A DNA stretch of 64,000 nt. Origin: Pardosa pseudoannulata (Eukaryota > Arthropoda > Arachnida > Araneae > Lycosidae). Shown one piece after another: positions 52,995 to 63,640 of the stretch; the first letter of the stretch is position 1; the number at the start of each line of letters is the position of its first letter. The notes under the pieces were generated by a model. The model was not told the DNA's origin and did not search any database. It worked only from the letters and a program-made list of their open reading frames with translations. The DNA is taken from the NCBI GenBank assembly GCA_032207245.1, contig CM063509.1, positions 106,546,521 to 106,610,520 of the forward strand. Direction: 5' to 3'. The position numbers were made by a program, and so were the translations under genes.

Positions 52995-54105
52995 ATAGTT
53001 GAAGTGTGTAACGGTAACAAACGGAAATTAACTTTAATATACGATACATTGCTGAAAATAAAAATTGAAGTGTGTAATGGTAACAAACGAAAATTAACTT
53101 TAGTATAAGGCAATTTGTCGCAACGTCACGAACTACTATAATGCCCTTCCAGTTCATTTTCATGTTTACAACATCCAATAGACAAACAATAAACTGACCT
53201 TCCATTTGAAACTAAAGCCAGAATTGTCATAATTTGAGAATTTGCCCTACTGCGTGAAATCGCCTTATACGATACATTGTTGAAAATAAAAGTTGAAGTG
53301 TGTAATGGAAGCAAATGAAAATTGATTTTAATATATGATACATTGATTAAAAGGCTGAAAATAAAAGTTGATGTGTGCAATGGTAACAAATGGAAATCAA
53401 CTTTAATATACGATACACTGATCACAAAGCTGAAAATAAAAGTTGAAGTGTGTAATGGAAGCAAATGAAAATCAATTTTAATATATGATATATTGATTAA
53501 AAGGCTGAAAATAAAAGTTGAAGTGTTGTAATGGAAGCAAATGAAAATTAATTTTGATGTATGATAAATTGATTAAAATTCTGAAAATAAAAGTTGATGT
53601 GTGTAATGGTAACAAACGGAAATTAACTTTAATATACGATACATTGATCACAAGACTGAAAATAAAAGTTGAAGTGTGTAATGGAAGCAAATGAAAGTTA
53701 ATTTTAATATATGATACATTGATTAAAAGGCTGAAAATAAAAGTTGATGTGTGTAATGGAAACGAACGGAAATCAACGTTAATATACGATACATTGATCA
53801 CAAGGCTGGAAATAAAAGTTGAAGTCTGTAATAGAAGCAAATGAAAATTAATCTTAATATATGATACATTGATTAAAAGGCTGAAAATAAAAGTTGATGT
53901 GTATAATGGAAACAAACGGGAATTAACTTTAATATACGATACATTGATCACAAGGCTGAAAATAAAAGTTGAAGTGTGTAATGGAAGCAAATGAAAATTA
54001 ATTTTAATATATGATACATTGATTAAAAGGCTGAAAATAAAAGTTGATGTGTGTAATGGAAACAAACGGAAATTAATTTTAATGTATGACACATTGATCG
54101 CATTG
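52995..54105. repeat. 75-bp satellite array with alternating unit types
   Basis: The unit runs CTGAAAATAAAAGTTGATGT then GTGTAATGGAAACAAACGGA, AATTAACTTTAATATACGAT and ACATTGATCACAAGG. A and B units alternate (GATCACAAGG versus GATTAAAAGG; TGGAAACAAACGG versus TGGAAGCAAATGA), giving a 150-bp higher-order repeat over about 12-13 units. Because 75 is a multiple of 3, the minus strand stays open over long runs. Confidence 0.92.
53108..53265. mobile_element. 158-bp MITE inserted in the satellite
   Basis: Starts AGGCAATTTGTCGCAACGTC and ends GTGAAATCGCCT. TATA lies on both sides (53104-53107 and 53266-53269). The uninterrupted units read TTTAATATACGATACATTG, so the empty site is known. It belongs to the family of the element at 39218-39374. 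Confidence 0.88.
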
Positions 54106-54458
54106 AATAATTTTACTACATGTTATTTATTATCAACATCATTGATTAAATTCATGAAAAATATTTTTTTTTACAGATTTTCAAGTAACTGACCAAGTTT
54201 AAATAAGTTTGTTTTTAATGTTATTATAAGTCAAGATGCACCCGTTTCATTCCCATCAGAAGTTCCAGAAAAATACCGGGAGTACGCAGTTAAAGGGCCA
54301 GACCCTTGACTGTTAGCGCAAAATAGCACATTATATCTTTTAAATAAAGAAATAAATTGCGGCAACATATTTCTGAATGCTTACCAAATTATAAACTACA
54401 TTTTTTATTCAAAAAAGGTTTAAATTGGATTTTTAAAAAACATTGAATTTTGTTCTTA
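54106..54458. other. intergenic, nothing recognised
   Basis: AT-rich spacer between the satellite and the palindromic MITE. Confidence 0.5.
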
Positions 54459-55019
54459 CAGGGTGTTTAAAAAATGACCGGTAAATTTGAAAAACCAATA
54501 AAAACTAAACGTACAGTGATAAAAATACACAGTTTATTTCAATATGCTTGGGACAATATTAAATTTTTAGGCAGACAAACTTTCAAAATTAGCTACAATG
54601 TACCACAGCAGATGGCGCTGCAGTCTGGAAAAATCTAAACTACGATATTTTTTAGATATTCACCATGAGCAGCAATAATATGGCGTATTCTCAGAACGAA
54701 ATTATCAGAAACCCGTGTAAACGTCTCAGGTGGGATGGCTTCACATGCAGAACAAACGTACTGTTCTAGTTATTCAATTGTTTCTGGATAGTAGCGGTAC
54801 ACCTGGTCTTTTAAAAGTCACCATAGACAAATATCGTAGTTTAGATTTTTCCAGACTGCAGCGCCATCTGTTGTGGAATGTTGTAACTAATTTTAAAGTT
54901 TGTCAGCCTGAAAATTTACTATTGTCCCAAGCATATTGCAATAAACTGTGAATTTCTATGACTGCCCGTTTAGTTTTTACTGATTTTTCAAATATACCGG
55001 TCATTTATGAAAAACCCTG
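54459..55019. mobile_element. palindromic (foldback) MITE, 561 bp
   Basis: TA then CAGGGTGTTTAAAAAATGAC; the right end is its complement and is followed by TA. Each arm is about 200 bp and includes CAATATGCTTGGGACAATA, AGCAGATGGCGCTGCAGTCT-type and AAATCTAAACTACGATATTT blocks. The loop is about 160 bp. No transposase. The TA target suggests Tc1/mariner mobilisation. Confidence 0.88.
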
Positions 55020-55021
55020 TA

Positions 55022-55748
55022 CTTCAGCCATCATAACTGTTATGATAATTTTCGGAATTTTAAGAAATTTTAACTGTATATCTTTAATGAACTTAATGTA
55101 TGCATTTGTAATTTATGTTTGAAACTAATTTTTTCTTGAATTTTTGATTTAAATTACTTGATTTTATACTGCACAACATTTTTATTTTTTTAGGCTCAAT
55201 ACATAATAATGGATTGAATAACCATGAATTTTGAATTTTGGTTTTAAGAATTATTTTAAGCCAATTAATTAATGTAAATGTTTAAAAGTAATCATTAATC
55301 AATAATTAAATCAGGTAATTGCTTACTTTCTTTTTATCCTTTTGACTTGATATGTAGGATCTTCTGAAACCGAAATTATGAATCAAAATAGAAGTCTATT
55401 GTAGGTGGCAGGACTAATTTTTATACGGCATATGTTTGCATTAAATATAATCCAACATTTTACCTAGCAGTGAAGAATTCACTACTTCAACCTCCAAACG
55501 AAAAAGTTCTAAAACATAATTTAATTTTCTTTTCATAAATGCACAGTAGCCAGTCGTGAATTTGGAACACTCATAGTAACTTAGGAATCAAAATATTGGA
55601 AATTCTGCAAGGTTTTTGCAAAGCTATGAGAAAACAAATAAATGTCTAATAAAAAATTTAATTTGACATTAAATTAGTTAGTTTTTACATAATCTTTTAT
55701 TTTTGTTCTAACTGGGAAACTACAGATTTAATATCCATCTCAGTTGAA
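55022..55748. other. intergenic, nothing recognised
   Basis: AT-rich with no feature recognised. Confidence 0.5.
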
Positions 55749-55750
55749 TA

Positions 55751-56594
55751 CAGTGATCTCTCGTTTTTCGCGATTAATGGGGACCAGAACCTTCCGCGAA
55801 AGCTGACAAACCGGGAAGTAGGATTTTCCCCTAGGAATTTGCGGGTACACAAATGTTTTAAATATGTAAACAGTATTTATACTTTCCACATTTAAGACAA
55901 AAATTACAACAGTATACGTATTTACTTAAACGTGTCAGTGCTAATTAATAAGGCTAATTACAAAACCTTATAGAGTAATAAACATTAATCAACATTGCTT
56001 TCTGAGAGAGGCGAAGAGTCTTGTGTTGGTGGCGGAGGAGAGGCTCTCACTTGACTCGTAGAAGTTTTAGGCTCACTCGGAGACTCTTCTGCTGGAGGCG
56101 CTGAAGGTAGAGCCAGGAGGCTTTACCTTGGAGAGAAACATGGTGATGGGTAGTTGTTGTCTTTGTTTTCCCTTTTCCTTCAAAATACCCCTGTACAAGG
56201 ACATAACCCCGTCAACGCGATGGCTGAACTCGACAGATCGAACCATATTGCCCTCAATGTCTTGTGCAAATTCTTGCCATGTTGCCCAATTGTTGCAGAT
56301 TCTCCAAGATAAGGCCACACTATTCAGTTTGTTCTTCGTCGTTCTCTTCATTTTCTTCCTCACCTGCAGACTTTGTCATCTCAAGAGCTCATGGTATGTA
56401 CTCTGAGTCAGCTCATCTCTTTGTTAGACATGCAGGGATCCTTCTCGCACATCAACATGAAACAACTTTCCTTTCCTCAGTGTGGCTGCCGACATGGTTG
56501 TATTTTTTCATTTTTATTTTTTGATGAATATTTTGGAAAGACCTGAAGCACTGAAGCCGCAAAACATGAAGCGCGAAGGAGCGAGGGAACACTG
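55751..56594 (-). mobile_element. Tigger-like element, deleted, 844 bp
   Basis: TA then CAGTGATCTCTCGTTTTTCG; the right end is the imperfect complement of CAGTGTTCCCTCGCTCCTTC, followed by TA. CAGTG-TTCCCTCG termini with a TA duplication are typical of Tigger/pogo. Coding remains on the minus strand. Confidence 0.75.
56073..56363 (-). pseudogene. Tigger transposase C-terminal fragment (tentative)
   Basis: 96 codons with WRICNNWATWQEFAQDIEGN and SHRVDGVMSLYRGI, ending in a Ser/Pro-rich tail. The position inside Tigger-type termini suggests the region after the DDE domain. No DDE motif remains, so the identity rests mainly on context. Confidence 0.45.
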
Positions 56595-56596
56595 TA

Positions 56597-57700
56597 TACT
56601 TGATTCTAGTTCATTGAGACAGTGGGAGATTTTATATAATTTAGCTTATAGGCATTGAAGGATTTAATTTTCAAAAGTACGACCTAATTTACTTCTTATT
56701 GTCTTACTTGTTCTTATCGTTATACTTTTTAGTCTAAACTTTGTAAATATTTACTCAAATTCTTTAATAAAGTTTGTCGTAAGATAGTTTTAGAAGAGTA
56801 GCAGACAAAAACCTCGTGTAGCAATACAATACAAATGTTTGTAGAACTGCTCAATTTGTATTATGGTCGTGTAGCTCTCATTAAATTTAGGTTATTTACC
56901 TGTGATCGATTTATAGTGGGAATTATTTAGTTAGTCTAAGACTAAATTTATTTGTATTGCGTTGTGTAGATTTAAGTTTTCATTTCAACCACAGGTTCTG
57001 AGAGACTACAGACTAATCTTTAAAAAGCAATAAGCTATTTAAGAGTTGCTAAAATAAATATTACACACTTAAATAAACACATAACAAAGTTGATAGTTTT
57101 AAATAGAAATAAGAAAATTTATTGTTATACTATTTATATATCCATGCACAGAAATTGATTCAAATTTAAAAAAAAAATTGCTTTTCCAAATTTTCTATTA
57201 TGTTTCACATTATTGAAAATTCAACATTAATCAGATACTAAATTATTACGTAAAAAAGAAGAGAGAGGACCTAATTCCAAATTCAAATTTTTATAACAAG
57301 TATCTTTATGGATCTGCAAAGGGATGTGCATCTGAAGGACTGTGTAAGGGCTGTACGCTGGTCGGGAGCTTTTCAAACTTGGAGTTGGTGGAAGGATGTA
57401 GACCTCTTTGCGCGATTGGTAGGATGACAATGCTGACTTCAGACCCACCATTGGTCTGGGGCCTTCAAAAATAATTAAGGGATTCTGTGAGGCTGCAGCT
57501 TGTAATACTTCAGGGCGCTGTTAGATGTCCTCCTCGTTAATTTTTCGGCGTCTCTCTTGGACCCTACTCTTTCTTTGGTTCCCGAACTCTGATCTCCAAC
57601 AACTTTCTTTCTTTTCTTTATATTATTTTCATCTATGTCCTTTCCTATTTTTCTTGATCCAATCAGCAGAGCTGCACATATTCATTGGTCTCCCTTTCCC
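56597..57700. other. intergenic, nothing firmly recognised
   Basis: AT-rich to 57220. From 57227 to 57700 the base composition is more even and a 74-codon minus-strand ORF is present. It may belong to the same LINE insertion as 57706-58221. Confidence 0.4.
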
Positions 57701-57705
57701 CGCCT

Positions 57706-58221
57706 TTAAACCGAAAACATGGAGACAATCTTCTTCTTCAGCAGCGCTACAGCTTTCTCTGTCTGCTTCCTCCAAACGGCACGGCTTTTTGCAAGGTTTC
57801 TCCATCTATTAATACCCAAGATCTCCGAATCTTTCTCCACAAAATCCAACCACCTTGTTGCGGGTTTACCTCTTCTTCTTGTACCCTCAATCTTTGAAAA
57901 AGTTAATTTTTCAACTGGGTCCAAATCTGCTCGTCTGAAAACATGTCCCAGCCATCTAAATCTGTCGGATTTAATAACTCTCAAGATGTTAGGTTGTCTG
58001 TATTTAGTATATAATTCATGGTTATATAAACCTCTCCATATATTATTTTCCTTTACTGCTCCAAATGTTGACCGAAGGATTTTTCTTTCAAAAATGAGTA
58101 GCCTATTTTCTTCTGTTTTGTTAATTGCCCATGTCTCACTGCCATATAAAAGGAGAAAAACCTTACCCTTCAAATTAGCACTGTCCCTGAGGGTTTCATA
58201 AATAATTCCACAAAAGTACAT
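57706..58221 (-). pseudogene. LINE reverse transcriptase C-terminal fragment
   Basis: 171 codons after the RT palm: LLLYGSETWAINKTEENRL, FERKILRSTFGAVKEN, YNHELYTKYRQPNILRVIKS, RFRWLGHVFRRADLDPVEKL and GTRRRGKPATRWLDFVEKD. The YGSETW...ERKILR...RWLGHV...RRRG-[KR]-P succession is diagnostic of non-LTR retrotransposon ORF2 ends. The RT catalytic motif and endonuclease are missing (5' truncation, usual for LINEs). The open frame suggests a fairly recent insertion. Confidence 0.85.
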
Positions 58222-58531
58222 TCTTATTTAGTGCTATGAACGGAGACATGATTCTAATCTGGGAATGGAATCCGGCTCCCGCCCGAGAATCCCGCACACG
58301 ACGAATCCGTTCAATTAATTTTTATAGGTCTCTCTCCTTTAGAAAAGATGTGATGAGGTCAGATTTAGATACCAAGAATTTCACTTCTCGTTTTATTTAT
58401 ATTAATTATATTAATTAGAATGATCTAAATCGCTTCACTACAGTTACAAGCTAACTATACTTTACTTTTTTATGCTTATATCACTTGTATATAAATTTTA
58501 AATGTACACTTTTATGAGTTGATTTTGATTA

Positions 58532-58707
58532 TCGAAGGATAGCCGAATGAGTAGTTTCACTGTTCTTCGGTACCGGAGTTCGATGGTTCCAATCCCACCT
58601 TAGGCGTGGATGTTCGAAACCTTTCGGAATCGGCTTTAAACAGTAAGTACCAGTTACGTTAGCCCTCGTGTACCAAAATAATAAACCGTAGCACTGCAAA
58701 CCAAACC
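58532..58707 (+). mobile_element. SINE (CCAAA-tail family)
   Basis: Head TCGAAGGATAGCCGAATGAG, a box B altered to GGTTCCAATCCC, body GGAATCGGCTTTAAACAG and ACCGTAGCACTGCAAACC with a short tail. No clear target duplication. Confidence 0.82.
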
Positions 58708-60690
58708 TGTTTGACTATAATGATTATTTTTTAACTACTGTTAAAAAGTAATAAAAATTTAAAGTATTGAATAAAATACTAATAAGAGTAAAAATTAAAG
58801 TATTAAAAATCAAATTAATCAGATATTTTTCATCAAAATATGAGGAAAAATATTTACGTAATAGAAGAAATCATTGGTTTTGGAAATAGTTAATATTATT
58901 AATATTTAAAAAATAATAAATTTAATAATGAAGTAAATGCTTAATTTTCTATCATTGGGTTTTGAAATAATTTGAATGATTAATATTTTAAAAATATTAG
59001 CATAAATTTAACATTGATACAAATTAATATATTTTTTAAAGATTTCTTCCTAATGTGCTGTTTTCTTAAAAAAGTTCCCGAATAAACGTTAAACGTACTG
59101 GTTTTTGAATGATTTGTATCCCATATCTTCCTAAAACACTTTTATATTCGTTCTTTTAAGTCTATAAAGCTGAATTTGACAACGAAATTTATGAAAGTGA
59201 TCACGAGTGTCAATATCTTTCGAATAAATCAAAAAATATAATTCTTTTTTCGTATCAGTTTTTTTCAAAGGAGGATCTAATACACTCTTTCTAAGAATAT
59301 TAGATCGCGAAGTTTCCCGCTTTTCTAAGAAGAAAAAAAATAAAAACCGCTTCCAATTTTCAAAAAATTCTTTTAAATTTGAAAAACCTTTTTGCCCTTG
59401 CTAGGTTGAGCAAAAGAGAAATTGATTTAAACTTTATTTCTAAAACTTCCTCATGCGTTTTATTATTTTTATCCTCCCATTTTTCGATGGGGAAGAAAGT
59501 GATAAAATCTTCGAGAATTCACGATAAATGATTTCTTGCCGCAGAAATTTTTATTATGTTGAAGCAGACGATAAAATATTTCTACACGCGGAAATTAGGT
59601 TTAAAGAATTCTGATGAATGGCAATTTTTACGGGAAGCTACTTGTTACAAAGTGATAAACGGTTTAACGAGGGTTCGACGCCGAATAAAATGTATTTATG
59701 TATAATCATAAATATTTATGCTCATTTGTTATTGAAACCAAAATTTAAAAACCAAAGTCGTTTTGAAGAATTCACAATCATGAATGTAGACAAAGAGAAA
59801 GCGTGTTTTTGATAATAATCAAGATGAAGTAGCTTGTAAAGCATAATTAGATGTATTGGGCACTGATTTATTCTTCTTTAAAGAGAAAAGTTTAAAAATA
59901 GAGCTGTTATTACGGCGAAAAATTTGACAAAGATTATTTTTATTCCTATTTTAAAGTTCTTTTTTCCCTTTTGATAAGGTTAAACGAAAATTGGCAAACA
60001 TAACGTCTTTCAAACGGTTGCCAGATTTTGTTCTTCATCTCCTACTCTTGACATAACAATCATTATCCAAAAATCATACTTAGCGAGTTAAGCAAAAGTG
60101 TTTGTGATAAATAATAATAAAAAACCACACCAGAGCTTATTTTTAAAAGAGTATAATTTGTCCAGGTTAATTTTTCTTGAGAGCCATTAATATTTGTAGA
60201 TTTTATTCAAAATTGCTAGTTTCACCAGAAGTAAGTAGATTGTTTTAACAAGCTTAAATAGATGTATTGGTTTTGCTTCACCCAGAAAAATGGCTGCTTT
60301 AAAATCTGTAAATTACATGAAAAATACGTATTCTTTTATTGATTTGACATTTAATACGGACAATCCGGTAGGTTTCTACGTTTTAATACTAAAATTAGTG
60401 ATTCGAATTGTACTGCTGTCAAGGATGTTGTAACCATTTGAAGACGACTTTCACCTTAGAATTTTAAAGTCACAGTACAGGGCCTGATTATCTCACGGAC
60501 GTCTGAGTCACACACTTTGGGTACAAAAATTTTAGACGTCACAAAAACTTATTATGATTTTTTAAATGATATATATATATGTCTGGTGTGGAATTTTAAA
60601 GATAGAACTCAAAGCATTAACTAATAAAAAGACACCAGAAGCGGAACAAAATGGTAGTAAAACAATACTATTTAAGAGGAAAGCGCACCA
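58708..60690. other. intergenic, nothing recognised
   Basis: AT-rich. A CAGGGCCTGATTATCTCAC motif near 60476 looks like a hAT terminus but no partner was found. Confidence 0.45.
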
Positions 60691-60699
60691 AGTTCCAGG

Positions 60700-60840
60700 A
60701 GAGCTTTTGTGTTATGAACTCGTGAATCCACCACACTATCTCTTTCATCTTTTAGTTGTTTTATTTTCTGCTCGTTGTCATTTTTATGTTTACTGTTGGA
60801 AATCTCTGGATTAGAGGTATCGAACGATAGAATCCAGTTG
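60700..60840. repeat. unclassified dispersed repeat, copy 3 of 3
   Basis: GTGTTATGAACTCGTGAATC, CTGCTCGTTGTCATTTTTAT and GGAAATCTCTGGATTAGAGG match 44570-44790. The left quarter (GTACGGATGTC...) is absent. Confidence 0.75.
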
Positions 60841-61014
60841 CACCATTGCCTCGTAGTTCCAGGAAAAATCTGGTAAATTTTGTACCTGCTGCCAACGGAG
60901 TCTGTTGTTGAAATCAAAATGGCTAATCTGGCTTTGATATTTGAATAAACCTTTAACGGCTGGAATGGATGACTTTCTTATTTTTCTTTGCATGCTATGA
61001 GCCTGACATATATA

Positions 61015-61023
61015 TGTATACAT

Positions 61024-61101
<78 letters not shown>
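61015..61101. repeat. CA and TA microsatellites
   Basis: (CA)n of about 13 units passes into (TA)n. Confidence 0.95.
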
Positions 61102-61105
<4 letters not shown>

Positions 61106-61855
61106 AAAATTCAAAAATAAGCATTTCTTTTTTATTCAAATAGAGTTTTTACACTTCGAATTTTTTAGTTAATCAATACTTAGACTAAAAATGGAAAAAC
61201 ATGTAAACTTCTGTTTTTGTTTAAATAAGGATAAATGTTATTCAATTTTTTTTTCAGTGGCATATGCACTTGATTTTTTTCAACTGCAGAGACGACATGC
61301 AGATGATAAATTTTATAGTTATGTTACATTTTACATTGTTATAAAAGGTATTTAAAAATTATTAGTAATAAAGAGACAAAAATCAAACTGGAACAAAGTG
61401 CTTTATTTCTGTATTCAATTATTCAATGTGAGACACCAATTTTTCAATGTCGTGTTACCAATTGTTATCGTCGAAAAATTATAATATTTTGATTATTACT
61501 TGAATCAAGAAAATTGTAGGAGGTTCATATGACCAGAACGGATAACGTTTGTACACTGTAATAATGAATATTCACTTTTAGATCTGTTCTCGAAACAATG
61601 ACAGCTTCTTTATTAGAACACATAAGCACGTTAATCCCCTAAGGAAAACGAAAAAATAGATATTTATGAATTAAGTAAAGTAATATTAAGTAACTAACGT
61701 ACTTATTGTAGGTTATACTAAAACACTGAGTGTTAGAATGGCATTTAATACAATCAGTGTTTGAGAACTGGTGCAATTACAGTTTCCAACTTTACTTTTG
61801 GAAAGAAAAATTTAAAAGAATTCCAGAAATCAGACTGTTGCCATTAGTATTTTTT
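61102..61855. other. intergenic, nothing recognised
   Basis: AT-rich spacer without a recognised feature. Confidence 0.5.
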
Positions 61856-61859
61856 AATT

Positions 61860-62040
61860 TATTACAGAAAATAGACTTCAATATCTGAGCACTCCAAAAT
61901 CTTGCTAATTATTGTTGTTATTCTTGTGACTATTACTGAAGCGGAGAGGTGCTTCTCAACTGAGAATGTTTTGACTTCTTTTAAGAATTACTGTGAGCGA
62001 AGACAGACTAAGAGCTTTAGTCGTGTTCTCAATTAGACAA
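61860..62040 (+). pseudogene. hAT / ZMYM1-like transposase dimerisation fragment, frameshifted
   Basis: Pieces in three frames line up with the hAT C-terminal dimerisation domain: LLQKIDFNI and LQNLAN, then ITEAERCFST (family A-E-R-S-FS), then after another shift LRITVSEDRLRALVVFSI (family LRS-T-M-x-x-[DE]-RL-x-x-LA-[LI]-x-x-I). At least two frameshifts and one stop are present. The rest of the gene is absent. Confidence 0.65.
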
Positions 62041-62240
62041 AAAAAAAATAATAAAGTTAAATGATATACATAAATTCAATAAAAAATTATTGATTTTTTT
62101 TCTCTAAAAAGAGAACAGACGATTTAATTTACAACAATCAGATGATTTAATTTACAAATACTGAATTTTGACTATTTTGTAATCTGTTAAAGAATGGTAT
62201 TATTACATTCCGTAGTAAGGAATATAATGGGAACTACTTA

Positions 62241-62705
62241 AGAATTGGGTTCCCCTTGGCAAATTTGGCTAAATTATTGGCGATATTTACTAAAACACAA
62301 AGGTAATCCATCCAAACATTGTATTTCATGCTTTTTCTGGCGACTTTAATGAATGCACAGTGCACCATCGTAATAGAATTATATAATCTTACTTAGTTAA
62401 AGAAAACGACTTGAAAACCGGACATTTATACTTATGGGAAATTAATCCCTTAACAGTTTAAAAACGCAACAGCTCTAAATTGTTAAAAATCAGCCATAAT
62501 GAACCATTAATGGCTTGTTATATCTAATTTTTTAAGCATTGCACACATTTAATATGTAAGAAAAGAGTGACACAAGGAGAGTTGGATGCAAATATTATAA
62601 ATTATAATATATACACAAATTGTTTGGACACGGTGAGATCAGGGGAAAATGTTAGGCGACCATACTTATACCATTATCGCCAAGTTGGCGGGGGAACCCA
62701 GTTCT
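62241..62705. mobile_element. MITE with TTGGC-rich ends, 465 bp
   Basis: AGAATTGGGTTCCCCTTGGC at the left and the complement of AGAACTGGGTTCCCC at the right. TTA lies on both sides (62238-62240 and 62706-62708). The first 23 terminal bases resemble those of the MITE at 50169 (GGGT-x-CCCCTTGGC). Confidence 0.75.
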
Positions 62706-62724
62706 TTAGTCAAGCCATATAATG

Positions 62725-62725
<1 letters not shown>

Positions 62726-62782
<57 letters not shown>
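62726..62782. repeat. AT microsatellite
   Basis: Pure (AT)n of about 55 bases, 20 bp after the MITE. Confidence 0.95.
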
Positions 62783-62785
<3 letters not shown>

Positions 62786-63635
62786 AATCTCTGAACACTG
62801 TTTTCTTTTAGCTGCACAGTTTTCTTTTAACTTGTGAGAATACAAATGCATTTTAACTTGTTACGCCGTACTTGCATATTTAATTTTAAGAATTTGTTTT
62901 GTGAATTTCCATTTAAGACCTCTATGAGAGAGTGCAATAAACTATAACTTTCGTAAGCCATAAACTTTAAAACTGAGTTACAAAACTGTAAAGTTATAAA
63001 GTTAAATGTTAAAAAATTAATCATTTAAATTTTTTTAAAAATTTGATTTTGTTTTTCAAAAATTACTTTTCATGAATTTTTTTTGTTGGTTTTTAAATTG
63101 CTCCTAGCTAATTATCTTTCATTTAGCATGTTAACTATAGTCTCTTAATATAAATCACATTAATATAAATCTGGTGATTTAATTTTTAGCTTTATTTATA
63201 TTATTAAAACTCAATTTAAATGTATAAAGTCAGAGTTTTCCATGAAATTTCAGCGCAAAGAGATAAAAATTCTTATTATAAATTAACTAGTCAATCAGTC
63301 CTAAAAATAATACCCCAAAATATTCAAAATATGTTTTTAAGTAATAATAAAGCAAAAATAGAAGAAGAAATAAGCTGAAAATTAATATGCAAGCAGCATT
63401 AAAAAAGTGAATTGATTATTTAAAAAAATTGAATTAAAAAAAATCTCATTTATAAATGTTTTTTAGATGGAAATGATTTATTTATACTTCAATATATCAC
63501 ATTCTAAATTTAAAATTCTAAATTTAAAATTTAACAAATATGAGTTGTAACGTCTCCTTATAAACCCCGAGCGGACACGGACTCGAAAGTCCAAATATTA
63601 TGTCACCCCTTAACTTCTTTTAAACAGAGACAGCA
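62783..63635. other. intergenic, nothing recognised
   Basis: AT-rich. A small GC-richer patch at 63550-63610 was not identified. Confidence 0.5.
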
Positions 63636-63640
63636 TCTAG

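Noticed and set aside
53478..54092. 204-residue protein-coding gene on the minus strand
   Set aside because: It is the translation of 75-bp satellite units. The frame stays open only because the period is divisible by three.
52995..54105. CRISPR array
   Set aside because: The whole 75-bp unit repeats with no unique spacers, and the DNA is from an animal.
57719..58201. 160-codon plus-strand ORF
   Set aside because: Antisense of the LINE reverse-transcriptase fragment, which has clear family motifs on the minus strand.
60476..60500. hAT terminus CAGGGCC
   Set aside because: No inverted partner or target duplication was found nearby.
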